Shown in pieces: positions 8,383-17,603 of a stretch of DNA of 64,000 bases. Each line of letters begins with the position of its first letter. The first letter of the stretch is position 1. The stretch lies in NCBI GenBank assembly GCA_017433975.1, contig JAFRGD010000012.1:62001-126000 (forward strand), given 5' to 3'. A program made the translations under genes and the position numbers. Under the pieces are notes generated by a model that saw only the letters and a list, made by a program, of their open reading frames with translations, had not been told where the DNA came from and searched no databases. The DNA is from Mogibacterium sp. (GTDB lineage Bacteria; Bacillota; Clostridia; Peptostreptococcales; Anaerovoracaceae).

Positions 8383-10164
8383 CTACTCGCCTGCCCCGCC
8401 GGTTCGGTCAAAGTATTCCCGGAGGACGATCTTGAGCTGTTCCATGAAGTCCGTCGGCGGGACGTCGACCTGCGCTCCCGCGGAGTTCAGATGGCCGCCG
8501 CCGTCGAAGTTTTCCATGATGACCTGGACGTTGACCTCTCCGAGGGACCGGGCACTGACGACTGTCGTATGGATGTCGTTCTGCCCCGCCACAAAGGCTG
8601 CCTTGACCCCCTTGACCATCAGAAGCGCGTCTGCGACCTGCGAATTGATGATCTGTGCGCTGGTCGAGTAGCCCCCTGTGATCGAGAGTGCGACCCCGCA
8701 GTCGAGATACTCTGCGTTTGCGATCGCCTCCGCCCGGGTCTGGAACGCGGTGACCTCCGTCTGGAAGAACCGCTTGACCTCCGTCGTATCCGCGCCTGCC
8801 CGGCGGAGCCACGCCGCCGCCTCAAAGGTCCGGACGCCGGTCTTGATCGAGAACTTGTTTGTGTCGACCAGCATCCCCGCGAGCATCGCCTCCGCCTCGA
8901 ACTTGGTGATGATGCGCTTTGGCGCGGAATATTGAAGGATCTCCGCCATGAGCTCACTCGCCGACGACGCGTAAGTCTCCACATAGGAGAGCGTCGCGCC
9001 TTCAAAAGAGTCCTCCGACAGCCGGTGGTGGTCGATCAGGACCATCTGCGCCGCTTTTTCGATGACTTCCGGGCATTCGACCAGCGACGGCCGGTTGGTG
9101 TCGACGACGATGGCAAGTGCACCCTTGCCGCACAGGCTGATTGCCCGCTCACTGTTAATGAAGCGGTACGTCTCGAGGTCCTTCGCCTGCCTGTAAATGT
9201 CGGTCAGCGCGTCGTTGTACTCCTCGATGACGATGTACGCGTCGCGGTCCAGGTACTCGCAGAGCCGGTAGGCCGCGAGCGATGCGCCGAAGCAGTCCAT
9301 GTCCGGCCAGTGATGGCCCATGATGAACACCCGGTCGCTCTCGAGGATGAGCTGCTTGAGCGCGTGCGCGATGATACGCGACTTGCCCTTGTTATTCTTT
9401 TCATAAGACATCAGCTTGCCGCCGTAGAAGGACGTATGGTCGCCGTCCTTGACCACGGCCTGGTCGCCGCCCCGGCCGAGCGCGAGTTCGTGCGCCGCCT
9501 CGGCGAGCTCCGTGATGTCCTTGAGCGACTTCGCCCCGCGCCCCATGCCGATGCTCAGGCTGACCGGGAAGTCGTTCTTGGTATCGATCGCCCGGACGTC
9601 GTCGAGAATCTGGAAGCGGCTCTCGATGATGCGGTCCGCGTCCCTGCGAAACACCGTCATCAGGTACGTGTCCTCGCCGGTGCTCTCGATGGACGCGTCG
9701 AACTGGTCCGCCCACCGCCGGATGCACCGGTCGACCTCCGTCGGCACGGCCTTGCGGCTGTCCACGTTGGAGCTGGAGATCAGTTCGTCGTAATTGTCGA
9801 TACTGATGTACAGGAGCGCGAGCTTGCCGCTCTCGTAGCTCTCTTTGAACGTCTCCCGCTGCGTGACGTTGAAGAAATACACGACGATGTCGCCGTCCTC
9901 CGACGCGTCGGTGTTGGTCTCGAGCACGAAATAGTTATCGTTGCGGGAGATCATGATCTCGCTGGTGTCGTCGTCGAAGAACGCGGCGCGTTTGACGCCG
10001 GTGAGGGCGAAGAAATTCGCGTCGACGATGTCTTTGTAGGCAAAGACATCCTTCATGAGCTCGTTCGCGAACCGGATCTTGCCTGCCTGGTCCACGACGC
10101 AGACCGGAATCGGCAGCGCCGCGAGCGCTTTGTAGTTGTCGGTTTCGATTTGTTGTTCCGTCAT
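8383..10164 (-). CDS. gdpP: GdpP-like cyclic-di-AMP phosphodiesterase lacking the membrane segment
   Basis: GdpP/YybT enzymes hydrolyse c-di-AMP. The 593 residues show PAS-like (about 15-100), degenerate GGDEF (about 115-235), DHH (MGHHWPDMDCFGA near 281, VDTNRP, DHHRLSEDS near 377) and DHHA1 ending in GGGHLNSAGAQ. The metal-binding motifs are intact. Family members usually start with two membrane helices; none is visible here. ATG 10164 has AAAGGA upstream; an ATG at 10191 adds nine residues without a ribosome site, and neither adds helices. It precedes rplI-dnaB, as in Bacillus. The enzyme class is clear; loss of membrane attachment is inferred. Confidence 0.9.
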   Translation of the reverse strand: MTEQQIETDNYKALAALPIPVCVVDQAGKIRFANELMKDVFAYKDIVDANFFALTGVKRAAFFDDDTSEIMISRNDNYFVLETNTDASEDGDIVVYFFNVTQRETFKESYESGKLALLYISIDNYDELISSSNVDSRKAVPTEVDRCIRRWADQFDASIESTGEDTYLMTVFRRDADRIIESRFQILDDVRAIDTKNDFPVSLSIGMGRGAKSLKDITELAEAAHELALGRGGDQAVVKDGDHTSFYGGKLMSYEKNNKGKSRIIAHALKQLILESDRVFIMGHHWPDMDCFGASLAAYRLCEYLDRDAYIVIEEYNDALTDIYRQAKDLETYRFINSERAISLCGKGALAIVVDTNRPSLVECPEVIEKAAQMVLIDHHRLSEDSFEGATLSYVETYASSASELMAEILQYSAPKRIITKFEAEAMLAGMLVDTNKFSIKTGVRTFEAAAWLRRAGADTTEVKRFFQTEVTAFQTRAEAIANAEYLDCGVALSITGGYSTSAQIINSQVADALLMVKGVKAAFVAGQNDIHTTVVSARSLGEVNVQVIMENFDGGGHLNSAGAQVDVPPTDFMEQLKIVLREYFDRTGGAGE

Positions 10165-10230
10165 GACTTGGTTTTCCTTTGTACCGAACATGTGTTCGTG
10201 TTACGGTGTCCCCCCTGCCGGACACTATCC

Positions 10231-11271
10231 CTATTCGATCGTCCGAAGCAGATCGATGATCCGGTTCAGTTCGTCCGTGCTATAGTATGAAATCTCCAGT
10301 CTTCCGTTCGTTCCGTCGCCGGAAATGACGACTTTTGTCCCCAAAATCCGCCGAAGCTCGTCTTCTGCCGTCAAAATCTCTTCCGATTTGGCCGGTCCTG
10401 TCTGTGTTCTGCGCTTGCGGGCCGTGGTCCCCTTCCCGCCTGCCGCAAGGCGCTCGGTCTCCCGCACCGACAGTCCGTCGCGGGCTACCCGCTCCGCCAG
10501 CGCGATCTGCTGGCGCTCGCCGGAAACGCCGGCGATGGTGCGGCCGTGTGCCGCCGAGAGGCTGCCGTCGACCAGCATCTGCTGGATCTCCGCCGGCAAC
10601 TGCAGTAAGCGCACGGCGTTCGCGATGTAAGCGCGGCTCTTTCCGACCGCGCGGGACGCTTCTTCCTGCGTCATGCCCATCTTTTTCATCATCGTTTGCA
10701 GGCCGGTGGCTTCCTCGATCGGGTCGAGGTCCTCGCGCTGCATGTTCTCGACGATGGCGATCATCGCGTTCTGGTCGTCGGTGAAGTCCCGCACGATGCA
10801 AGGCACCGTTCCGAGGCCAGCGACTCTGGACGCGCGCCCGCGGCGCTCGCCGGCGACGAGCTCGTACCCGGCGCCGCTCTTGCGGACAACCAGCGGCTGA
10901 ATGACGCCGTTCGACAGGATCGAGTCCGCGAGTTCGCGGAGTTTGTCCTCGTCAAAGTGCTTGCGCGGCTGATCCCGGTTCGGCTTGATGTCGTTGATGT
11001 CGATGTAGATGACGCGGTCTGCGGAATCGTCGGCGGTTTCCGCGGCGGTGACATTGGTATCCGCCGGTTTGTTACCTCTAACCGCCCTTTCGTACGCGTT
11101 TTCTTCCTTTTTATCTTCCACGATGACGTCCGGGACGTCCGGAACGTCAATTTTGACCGGTTCCGGGGCTCCGTTCGGGTCCTCCGCCGGGCTTTCCGGG
11201 CCGCGGATCGGCGCCGCGTCGGCAAATAACGCTTCCAAGCCTCGTCCGAGGCCGCCTTTTTTAAATGCCAT
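10231..11271 (-). CDS. parB: Chromosome partitioning protein ParB (Spo0J)
   Basis: ParB is the CTP-dependent clamp that loads at parS sites and recruits SMC. The 346-residue protein starts with the family box KKGGLGRGLEALF, carries a long acidic linker, then the CTP-binding region (IKPNRDQPRKHFDEDKL, VAGERRGRASRVAGL) and a helix-turn-helix (TQEEASRAVGKSRAYIANAVRLL). In the usual GERRxRA motif the variable position is Gly. ATG 11271 follows GGGAGG and overlaps parA by 11 bp. Three parS sites lie within 7 kb. Confidence 0.97.
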   Translation of the reverse strand: MAFKKGGLGRGLEALFADAAPIRGPESPAEDPNGAPEPVKIDVPDVPDVIVEDKKEENAYERAVRGNKPADTNVTAAETADDSADRVIYIDINDIKPNRDQPRKHFDEDKLRELADSILSNGVIQPLVVRKSGAGYELVAGERRGRASRVAGLGTVPCIVRDFTDDQNAMIAIVENMQREDLDPIEEATGLQTMMKKMGMTQEEASRAVGKSRAYIANAVRLLQLPAEIQQMLVDGSLSAAHGRTIAGVSGERQQIALAERVARDGLSVRETERLAAGGKGTTARKRRTQTGPAKSEEILTAEDELRRILGTKVVISGDGTNGRLEISYYSTDELNRIIDLLRTIE

Positions 11272-12043
11272 TCTCTCTTGCCTCCCTTTCGAGGAATTCA
11301 ACTGCAAAGTCCTGATAGGCCCTCGCGCCCTTGGATGACGGGTCGTATTTTACGACCGGCAACCCGTAGCTCGGCGCCTCGGCCAGGCGGACGTTCCGCG
11401 GGATCACCGTCCGGAACACCTTGTCGCCAAAATATCGCTTGACCTCCTGCACGACCTGAATCGCGAGGTTGGTCCTTCCATCAAACATGCTCAGGAGAAC
11501 GCCGGAGATCCCGATGCCCGGATTCATGCTCCGGCGCACCAGCTCGATCGTCTTCATCAGCTGGCTCACGCCCTCAAGCGCGTAGAATTCGCACTGAATC
11601 GGGATGAGTACGCTGTCCGCGGCGACCAGGGAGTTGATCGTGAGCAGGCCGAGCGACGGCGGACAGTCGATAAAGATGAAATCGTAGTCCGACAGGACCG
11701 CATCGACGGCCCGTTTGAGGCGCCGCTCGCGGCCGTCCTCGCTGACGAGCTCGATTTCCGCGCCTGCGAGGTCTACGCTCGCCGGCAGCAGGTCGAGGTT
11801 GGCCGTCTTTGTGTGGACGATGGCCTCCCGCACGTCGAAGTTCTCATTGATCAGAACGTCGTACAGTGTAGCGTCCAGGCTGCGCTTCGCCACGCCGATT
11901 CCGCTCGTCGTATTGCCCTGCGGGTCGATGTCGACGATCAAAACGTGCTTTCCTTGCAGCGCAAGGCACGCGCTGAGGTTAATGTTGGTCGTTGTCTTGC
12001 CGACGCCGCCCTTCTGATTGAAAATTGCAATAATTTTTCCCAT
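11261..12043 (-). CDS. parA: Chromosome partitioning ATPase ParA (Soj)
   Basis: A 260-residue P-loop ATPase with the deviant Walker A (QKGGVGKTTTNINL), the switch region (DIDPQGNTTSGIG) and Walker B (DFIFIDCPPSLG). Soj proteins bind DNA as ATP dimers, regulate DnaA and act with ParB in origin segregation. ATG 12043 follows AGGAGA. It is the first gene of the parA-parB-gdpP run; a TATAAT-like sequence lies about 80 bp upstream, near the terminator of the preceding lipoprotein gene. Confidence 0.97.
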   Translation of the reverse strand: MGKIIAIFNQKGGVGKTTTNINLSACLALQGKHVLIVDIDPQGNTTSGIGVAKRSLDATLYDVLINENFDVREAIVHTKTANLDLLPASVDLAGAEIELVSEDGRERRLKRAVDAVLSDYDFIFIDCPPSLGLLTINSLVAADSVLIPIQCEFYALEGVSQLMKTIELVRRSMNPGIGISGVLLSMFDGRTNLAIQVVQEVKRYFGDKVFRTVIPRNVRLAEAPSYGLPVVKYDPSSKGARAYQDFAVEFLEREARENGI

Positions 12044-12136
12044 ATGTCTCCTGTGTCATTCGTCTGTCGTTTGCGCCTGTTTTGCACGGAAAATCCGAAA
12101 TCAGCGCATAAAATGACTTGTATATTATATAACAAA

Positions 12137-12166
12137 AGGCCTCTTTTTTCCATCCAAAAGAGGCCT
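12137..12166 (-). terminator. Rho-independent terminator after the lipoprotein gene
   Basis: A perfect 11-bp stem (AGGCCTCTTTT paired with AAAAGAGGCCT) has an 8-nt loop. On the minus strand it is followed by TTTTGTT. It ends transcription coming from the lipoprotein gene at 12321-12980, before the parA promoter region. Confidence 0.8.
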
Positions 12167-12276
12167 CATTTCCTTAATCTTCACTCAGTTTTCAGTTTGT
12201 GTTCGATTATCTCGCCGCCGCCGCAACATATGGTGGCTTTTCTGTTCGCACCCCCTATTCCGGCTTTTTCGAAAAT

Positions 12277-12292
12277 TGTTTCACGTGAAACA
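12277..12292. other. parS: parS site 1 (perfect)
   Basis: TGTTTCACGTGAAACA is a perfect match to the 16-bp parS consensus recognised by ParB/Spo0J. It lies between parA and the lipoprotein gene, 234 bp upstream of parA. Confidence 0.97.
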
Positions 12293-12320
12293 TTTCGTCG
12301 CGGCGGATCGCGAAACCGCC

Positions 12321-12980
12321 CTATTTCACAACGACGCTCTTGCGGATCTTGTCAAAATCCGGGAAATAATCGTATTTCGCATTGGTCGTCATGATGATTG
12401 CGACAACGCAATAGCGCTTCGCATTCTCACTGTAGAATATATCGAGTTCGCCGCGTACGTCGAGCCCGCTTGTAGTGCCCTCGAAATAACAGCCGCCGGA
12501 CTTCGTGTTCTTTGTCACGCAGTTTTCCAGGGCCATCCCATTGACAAAGGATGTGAACATCGACGGGCGTAACTGTTCAAAAGAAAGGCCTGTCGCTGTA
12601 TAATCAGCAAACGCCACCTCAAGCATCACGACGCTGTCGCCCGTTTCTGCATAATATTTGTGTGTATCAGCGTCGCCTTCATCCGATCCATAGTATCTTG
12701 GAATGGAAACGGTAAAGCCGGCGTCTTCGACCAGCATGTTCGTGTCTGCGTGGAAGCCGGCCTTGTCCGGCGCGCCCGTGAACGGAACGGATGTGTCAAA
12801 AAGGTCTTCTCCAGACTCCGGAAGCGCTTCTTGCGCCTCGGTTTCTCCTTCATCCGCGACTTCTTCTACGATCTCTTCCGGCTCTTCGGTCGGTGCATCG
12901 TCCTTCGATTTCCCGCATGCCGCCAGTGCAAAAGTCATTGATGCGCTCAGAAGCAGCGCTAAAAGCTTTTTCATCCTCAT
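12321..12980 (-). CDS. Secreted lipoprotein of unknown function
   Basis: A 219-residue protein with a lipoprotein signal peptide (lipobox LAAC, Cys22), an acidic linker (EEPEEIVEEVADEGE) and a compact C-terminal domain of about 140 residues with no family I recognise. ATG 12980 follows AGGAGG. A sigma-A-like promoter sits at 13024-13052 and a terminator follows at 12137-12166, so it is a monocistronic unit between two parS sites. It is expected on the outer face of the membrane. Confidence 0.85.
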   Translation of the reverse strand: MRMKKLLALLLSASMTFALAACGKSKDDAPTEEPEEIVEEVADEGETEAQEALPESGEDLFDTSVPFTGAPDKAGFHADTNMLVEDAGFTVSIPRYYGSDEGDADTHKYYAETGDSVVMLEVAFADYTATGLSFEQLRPSMFTSFVNGMALENCVTKNTKSGGCYFEGTTSGLDVRGELDIFYSENAKRYCVVAIIMTTNAKYDYFPDFDKIRKSVVVK

Positions 12981-13023
12981 TTTTTCCTCCTAAAACGATT
13001 CGTTCTTCGAAATCCGTGCCTCT

Positions 13024-13052
13024 AGCGTACCATATTTCCGCGATTGCGTCAA
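13024..13052 (-). promoter_or_regulatory. Sigma-A-like promoter of the lipoprotein gene
   Basis: On the minus strand TTGACG, 17-bp spacer, TACGCT. It lies 44-72 bp upstream of ATG 12980. The second parS site is 20 bp further upstream. Confidence 0.6.
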
Positions 13053-13071
13053 CGCGGCGGCTGTCCGCGAA

Positions 13072-13087
13072 TGTTTCACGTGAAACA
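13072..13087. other. parS: parS site 2 (perfect)
   Basis: TGTTTCACGTGAAACA again matches parS at all 16 positions. It lies in the divergent gap between the lipoprotein gene and the YbaK gene, 795 bp from site 1. Confidence 0.97.
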
Positions 13088-13117
13088 TTGTGATGTGTAC
13101 GCGAGTCGGAGTTGTGG

Positions 13118-13123
13118 TATAAT
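13118..13123 (+). promoter_or_regulatory. Extended -10 promoter of the YbaK-family gene
   Basis: TGG-TATAAT is an extended -10 element 40 bp before ATG 13163. No good -35 is visible. It overlaps any translation start before 13123 and therefore supports the start at 13163. Confidence 0.55.
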
Positions 13124-13162
13124 GGACGTGGGATTCGTTCGGCAGCGAAAAGCGAGGGATTT

Positions 13163-13645
13163 ATGTACGACGCAGAGATACGGGCGCGGGCCTATCTGGA
13201 AAAACTGGGCCTTTCCGACCGGATCATCGACTTCAAGAATACGGATATCACGATCGAGAGCACCTACAAGGCGCTTGGAGAGGAAATCGAAGCGGACCGC
13301 ATCTGCAAAGGCCTTGCATTCAAAGGCCGCGGCGGCCGCGGGATTGTCGTGCTCGCGTCAGGGCTTTCCCGCGTTGACAACCGGAAATTCCAGAACGTGA
13401 TGGGGTTCCGTCCGTCCATGATCCCGGCGGACCGCGTGGAGGAAATCGTCGGGCACAAAGCCGGTACGATCAATCCGTTCTGCATCAACGAAACCGCGGA
13501 CCTTTACCTGGACACGTCCATCCTCAAGCACAAAGGAAAAACGGTCTTTCCGGGCATCGGCGGGGAGGACTCCGTGGTTGAACTCACCATCGACGAGCTG
13601 GAGCGGGTGACAAACCCGCGGTGCTGGATCGATGTGACAAAATAA
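13163..13645 (+). CDS. YbaK/EbsC-family protein, probable aminoacyl-tRNA deacylase
   Basis: YbaK/ProX proteins clear misacylated tRNAs, usually Cys- or Ala-tRNA(Pro). The 160-residue protein shows the family core: an early ITIESTYKALGEE, the ligand-binding region (VLASGLSRVDNRKF), GHKAGTINPFCI and the end (DTSILKHKGKTVFPGIGGED). ATG 13163 follows GAGGG; an ATG at 13112 is rejected because the promoter -10 covers it. It is transcribed towards the origin, against its neighbours. The substrate cannot be told from sequence. Confidence 0.85.
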   Translation: MYDAEIRARAYLEKLGLSDRIIDFKNTDITIESTYKALGEEIEADRICKGLAFKGRGGRGIVVLASGLSRVDNRKFQNVMGFRPSMIPADRVEEIVGHKAGTINPFCINETADLYLDTSILKHKGKTVFPGIGGEDSVVELTIDELERVTNPRCWIDVTK

Positions 13646-13706
13646 TCGCTTTTTCCGCACGAAAACGGTCAATTATTTCAAAGTATACATATCTAAGGAG
13701 GGACTT

Positions 13707-14105
13707 ATGAGCAAAATCAATGATTTTATCTCGGAAGCCGGCGTTTTCTTCCTGGCAACCGTTGACGGCGACCAGCCGAAGGTCCGGCCGCTCGGCGCGC
13801 ACATGGAGATGGACGGCAAAGTATTGTTTGGAGTAGGGGACTTCAAAGACGTTTATAAGCAGCTCTGCGCAAATCCAAAGGTCGAAATCGTCGCCTGCAA
13901 GCCGGACAGCCATTGGCTCCGGTACACCGGATCGGCGGTCTTCGAAGAAGACCCGAAATACGCGGAAGCATTCCTCGAGATGATGCCGATGCTCCGCGGG
14001 ATCTATAACGATCAGACGGGCCACAAAATGATGGTCTTCCATCTGGAAAATGCGACCGCATACGACATCAAAATGATGCCTCCTGGCGAGGATATTTCGG
14101 AATAA
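13707..14105 (+). CDS. Pyridoxamine 5'-phosphate oxidase-like flavoprotein
   Basis: A 132-residue split-barrel protein of the PNPOx-like family, probably binding FMN. The start (FISEAGVFFLATVDGDQPKVRPLG) and the FKDVYKQLCANPKVEIVACK segment are characteristic. The size fits the small single-domain members annotated as putative nitroreductase or heme/flavin reductases rather than true PdxH. ATG 13707 follows AAGGAGGG. It is 61 bp after the YbaK gene and probably co-transcribed; a strong terminator follows. Confidence 0.85.
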   Translation: MSKINDFISEAGVFFLATVDGDQPKVRPLGAHMEMDGKVLFGVGDFKDVYKQLCANPKVEIVACKPDSHWLRYTGSAVFEEDPKYAEAFLEMMPMLRGIYNDQTGHKMMVFHLENATAYDIKMMPPGEDISE

Positions 14106-14122
14106 TCGCGACAAACAAGAAT

Positions 14123-14153
14123 GGCCGCAGCGGGGACGCTGCGGCCGTTTTTT
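14123..14153 (+). terminator. Rho-independent terminator
   Basis: A perfect 10-bp stem (GGCCGCAGCG with CGCTGCGGCC) and GGGA loop, then G and six T. It ends the YbaK/PNPOx-like transcript before the convergent rsmG. Confidence 0.9.
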
Positions 14154-14212
14154 GTTGATTTTTCAAGGGTTTCGGACGTTTGACGAGTCTTTCGCCCGAT
14201 CAGTTTCTTCCT

Positions 14213-14869
14213 TTATTTCTTCCGGATTACGACCAGATTATGCTCGTCTGCGCCGGCACCGGCAATTTGCACGGTTTCGATCCGAGAGACCTCGGCACCG
14301 CACTTCCGGAGCGTCGTTCGCGCCGCATCGGCTTCCTGTTCCGCCTTGGCGCCTTTGTACGCGATCAGAAACCCGCCGCGCTTGACGAACGGCAGGCACC
14401 AACCGGCGAGAACCTTGAGGTCCGCGACCGCCCGCGACACGCAGAGGTCAAACTGCGCCGCGTATTCCGGGTCCTTTGCCAGTTCCTCCGCGCGCGCGTG
14501 GACCGTCTGCACGTTGGTAATCCCAAGTTGGCTCGTCAGGTCGTCGATGACGCGGAGTTTCTTTCGCGTCCCATCGACCAATACGAACGCTTTGTCCGGT
14601 GCGACGATTGCGAGCGGCACGCCGGGGAAACCGCCGCCGGTCCCGATGTCGATGACGCGCTCTGCCTGCCGGAACTCCGGCAGCGCCGCGCACGAAAGCG
14701 AGTCCAGAATGTGCTTGCTGAGGGCTTCCTCGCGGTCCCGGATTGCGGTCAGATTGATGTGCTCATTCCATTCGAGCACCCCGTCCAGGTACGCGACGAG
14801 CCGGTCCGCCGCAGCCGCTCCGTATTGATTTTTCAACGTTTCCAGGATTTGTTCAGTCATCTCTATCAT
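14213..14869 (-). CDS. rsmG: 16S rRNA (guanine-N7) methyltransferase RsmG (GidB)
   Basis: RsmG methylates G527 of 16S rRNA. The 218-residue protein has the family N-terminus ([27 protein letters not shown]) and the SAM site ([17 protein letters not shown]), followed by [17 protein letters not shown]. The ATG overlaps the mnmG stop codon by 4 bp (ATGA), which indicates coupling. A second ATG at 14860 is also possible. Confidence 0.96.
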   Translation of the reverse strand: MIEMTEQILETLKNQYGAAAADRLVAYLDGVLEWNEHINLTAIRDREEALSKHILDSLSCAALPEFRQAERVIDIGTGGGFPGVPLAIVAPDKAFVLVDGTRKKLRVIDDLTSQLGITNVQTVHARAEELAKDPEYAAQFDLCVSRAVADLKVLAGWCLPFVKRGGFLIAYKGAKAEQEADAARTTLRKCGAEVSRIETVQIAGAGADEHNLVVIRKK

Positions 14870-16941
14870 GCCTTGCGGCGCTCTTTTTCGAGGTAAATGA
14901 GAAGTACGTTGATATCGGCAGGGGAGACGCCGGAAATGCGGCTCGCCTGGCCGACGGTCAGCGGACGAATCGCCGTGAGCTTCTGCCGCGCCTCCAGCCG
15001 GAGACCGCCGATCGAGTTGTAGTCGATGTCGTCCCGGAGTTTCTTCTCCTCGAGGCGCTTCATCTTATCGACCTGCTCGAGCTGCTTGCGGATGTATCCT
15101 TCGTATTTGATCTCGACCTCGACCACGAACCGCTCGGTCTTGGTGAGCGTCGGCCGCTCGCCACAGTCGATCGCTACGGTATCCACGTATGGGATTTCCG
15201 GCCGCCGGATCGCATCGTAAAGCGAGAGGTTTTCCGCGCTCGGCGCGCTCCCGTGCGCAACCAAAAAATCGTTCAACACGTTGATATCACTGGCTTTGGT
15301 GGCTTTGAGCCGCACGAGCTCCGCCTCGATCCGGTCTCTTTTTTCCACAAAGCGCCGGTACCGGTCCTCCGGCACGCTGCCGTATTCGTAGCCGATTTCG
15401 GTGAGCCGCCGGTCCGCGTTGTCCTGCCGGAGCAGCAGCCGGTACTCCGCCCGCGACGTCATGATCCGGTACGGTTCGTTCGTGCCCTTGGTCACCAGGT
15501 CGTCGATCAGCACCCCGATGTACGCCTGGTCGCGCCGCAGCACCAGCGGTTCCAGCCCGCGAATCCACCGCACCGCGTTGATCCCGGCCATCAGGCCCTG
15601 CGCCGCCGCTTCTTCGTACCCGGAGCTGCCGTTGAACTGCCCCGCGCAGAAGAACCCGGCGAGCAGTTTGCTCTCCAGCGACGCCTTGAGCGACAGCGGG
15701 TCCACGCAGTCGTACTCAATCGCGTACGCCGGCTTGAGGATCACCGACCGCTCAAGCCCCGGGATCGTATGGTAAAACGCGTCCTGCACCTCTTCCGGCA
15801 GGCTCGACGACATCCCCTGGATGTACATCTCCTCCGAATCGAGCCCCTCCGGCTCGACGAAGAGCTGGTGGCGCTCCCGGTCCGCAAACCGCGCGACCTT
15901 GTCCTCGATCGACGGGCAGTACCGCGGGCCGACGCCGACGATATTCCCCGAATACATCGCGGAGCGGGTGAGGTTGTCGCGGATGATCTTGTGCGTCCGC
16001 TCGTTGGTGTACGAAAGCCAGCACGAAATCTGTTCGCGGCCGAGGTCGCGCCCTTCGTTCAGGAACGAGAAGGGGACAATCTCGGTGTCGCCGGTCTGTT
16101 CCTTCATCTTATCGTAGTCGAGCGAGTCCCGGAGCATCCGCGCCGGCGTTCCGGTCTTGAAGCGCCGCATCGGAAAGCCCATCGCCCGCAGGCTTTTCGC
16201 GAGCTCGGTCGCCGGGAGCATCCGCGAAGGGCCGCTCTCCATGACGAAGTCGCCGATGAAGATCTTCCCGCCGAGGAAGGTCCCTGTCGAGATGACGACC
16301 GCTTTCGCACGGTAGCACGCGAAAGCGCATTCGTCCGCCTCTACTTCAGTAACCGCAACGCCTTCGGAGTTTTCTTCGGTTCCTGTTTTTCCTCTTTCAA
16401 CACGTCCTGTTTCGCCGCCTTTGGCCGCCTTTGTTACGACCCCGGCAATGCGATAGGAGCCGGCTGTCAGCGGGGTTTCCGCGGTATTCGAAACCGCTCC
16501 GCCCGCATCATCCACGCAGTCCTCCACAATCAGGTCGACCGCTTCCTCCACCTTGAGGGTGAGGCCCGGCGTCGTCTCGATCGTGTGGAGCATCTCGCGG
16601 TGGTACCACGCCTTGTCCGCCTGCGCGCGGAGCGAGTGCACCGCCGGCCCCTTGGACGTGTTCAGCATCTTGCTCTGGATGAACGTCTTGTCGATGTTGA
16701 CGCCCATCTCGCCGCCGAGCGCGTCGACTTCGCAGACGAGGTGGCCCTTGCCCGTGCCGCCGATTGACGGATTGCAAGGCATCATCGCGACCGAGTCGAT
16801 GTCCGTGCAGAGCATCAGCGTCCGCATGCCCATCCGCGCGCTGATCAGGCCGGCCTCGCAGCCGGCGTGCCCCGCGCCGATGACGATGACGTCATAGCTT
16901 TCCTTGATTTGATATTTCCCGTTACAGTCGTTGATGTTCAT
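14866..16941 (-). CDS. mnmG: tRNA uridine-5-carboxymethylaminomethyl modification enzyme MnmG (GidA) with a low-complexity insertion
   Basis: MnmG, with MnmE, forms (c)mnm5U34 in tRNA using FAD. The 691 residues include the FAD loop ([15 protein letters not shown]), [32 protein letters not shown] and the C-terminal domain with [17 protein letters not shown]. Family members are about 620-640 residues. The extra length lies at about residues 147-204, between IVEDC and YRAKAVVIS, as Gly/Thr/Glu-rich sequence around [16 protein letters not shown]. The catalytic core appears intact. The start ATG 16941 has no clear ribosome site. Confidence 0.96.
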   Translation of the reverse strand: MNINDCNGKYQIKESYDVIVIGAGHAGCEAGLISARMGMRTLMLCTDIDSVAMMPCNPSIGGTGKGHLVCEVDALGGEMGVNIDKTFIQSKMLNTSKGPAVHSLRAQADKAWYHREMLHTIETTPGLTLKVEEAVDLIVEDCVDDAGGAVSNTAETPLTAGSYRIAGVVTKAAKGGETGRVERGKTGTEENSEGVAVTEVEADECAFACYRAKAVVISTGTFLGGKIFIGDFVMESGPSRMLPATELAKSLRAMGFPMRRFKTGTPARMLRDSLDYDKMKEQTGDTEIVPFSFLNEGRDLGREQISCWLSYTNERTHKIIRDNLTRSAMYSGNIVGVGPRYCPSIEDKVARFADRERHQLFVEPEGLDSEEMYIQGMSSSLPEEVQDAFYHTIPGLERSVILKPAYAIEYDCVDPLSLKASLESKLLAGFFCAGQFNGSSGYEEAAAQGLMAGINAVRWIRGLEPLVLRRDQAYIGVLIDDLVTKGTNEPYRIMTSRAEYRLLLRQDNADRRLTEIGYEYGSVPEDRYRRFVEKRDRIEAELVRLKATKASDINVLNDFLVAHGSAPSAENLSLYDAIRRPEIPYVDTVAIDCGERPTLTKTERFVVEVEIKYEGYIRKQLEQVDKMKRLEEKKLRDDIDYNSIGGLRLEARQKLTAIRPLTVGQASRISGVSPADINVLLIYLEKERRKA

Positions 16942-17002
16942 GTTTTGTTAATTATCGTTGTGTCGCGGGCAAACCGCTGTCCGCTGCCGCCCGAACCCCG
17001 CC

Positions 17003-17031
17003 TTGACATCTTCCGGCGGGTGTGATACGTT
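17003..17031 (+). promoter_or_regulatory. Sigma-A-like promoter of the small transporter gene
   Basis: TTGACA, 17-bp spacer, TACGTT, lying 47 bp before ATG 17078. The -35 is perfect, the -10 weak. Confidence 0.5.
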
Positions 17032-17077
17032 GAATTCATTGCAAAAGCGCACGCTTTTGAACACAGGAGGTACAATT

Positions 17078-17503
17078 ATGCTAGCCTATGCCTGGCCGCT
17101 TCTGCTGGCCGTTATTTCTTCCGTATTATATCAGATCTGCGCCAAGTCCCTGCCGGAAGGCGTCAACCCGTTGGCAGCACTGACGTTGACGTATCTGGTA
17201 GCCGCCCTCACGGCGGGTGTTCTGTTCTTTCTCACCGCGCGCGGGACGAGCCTGATCGGGGAGTACGGCAAAACCAACTGGACCTCGGTCGTCATGGGAA
17301 TCGTCATAGTCGGCCTCGAGCTCGGCATGATTTACTGCTACAAAGCCGGCTGGGAAGCCAGTGTCCTGCTGGTCGTCGAGTGCGCGATCTGCGCAGGGTT
17401 CATGATCTTTGTCGGCCGCTACCTCTACGGTGAAGCCATCACCGCCAACAAACTCATCGGCCTCTTCATCTGCCTGGCTGGTCTTTACATTATCAATAAA
17501 TAA
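17078..17503 (+). CDS. Small EamA/DMT-family membrane protein (single-domain transporter)
   Basis: A 141-residue protein with five predicted membrane helices, the size of one EamA repeat. Such half-length proteins of the drug/metabolite transporter superfamily probably act as dimers. Typical features are VISSVLYQICAKSLP in helix 1 and the closing FVGRYLYGEAITANKLIGLFICLAGLYIINK-type helix. ATG 17078 follows AGGAGG; a longer frame from 16958 is rejected because it crosses the promoter. The substrate is unknown. It converges with rsmJ. Confidence 0.8.
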   Translation: MLAYAWPLLLAVISSVLYQICAKSLPEGVNPLAALTLTYLVAALTAGVLFFLTARGTSLIGEYGKTNWTSVVMGIVIVGLELGMIYCYKAGWEASVLLVVECAICAGFMIFVGRYLYGEAITANKLIGLFICLAGLYIINK

Positions 17504-17603
17504 GCCGGCGGGCAGGTCTGCCGTCTCGCAGATTCTTGCATTTGTTCTGTGGACGGGCAGGGGAGTGTGCGCAATAACAGGCGACCCAGCCGCGCTACTC
17601 AGC

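Noticed and set aside
8344-10290. A 648-residue open frame on the strand opposite gdpP
   Set aside because: It is antisense to a clear GdpP, Arg/Val-rich with no domain, and arises from high GC in third codon positions.
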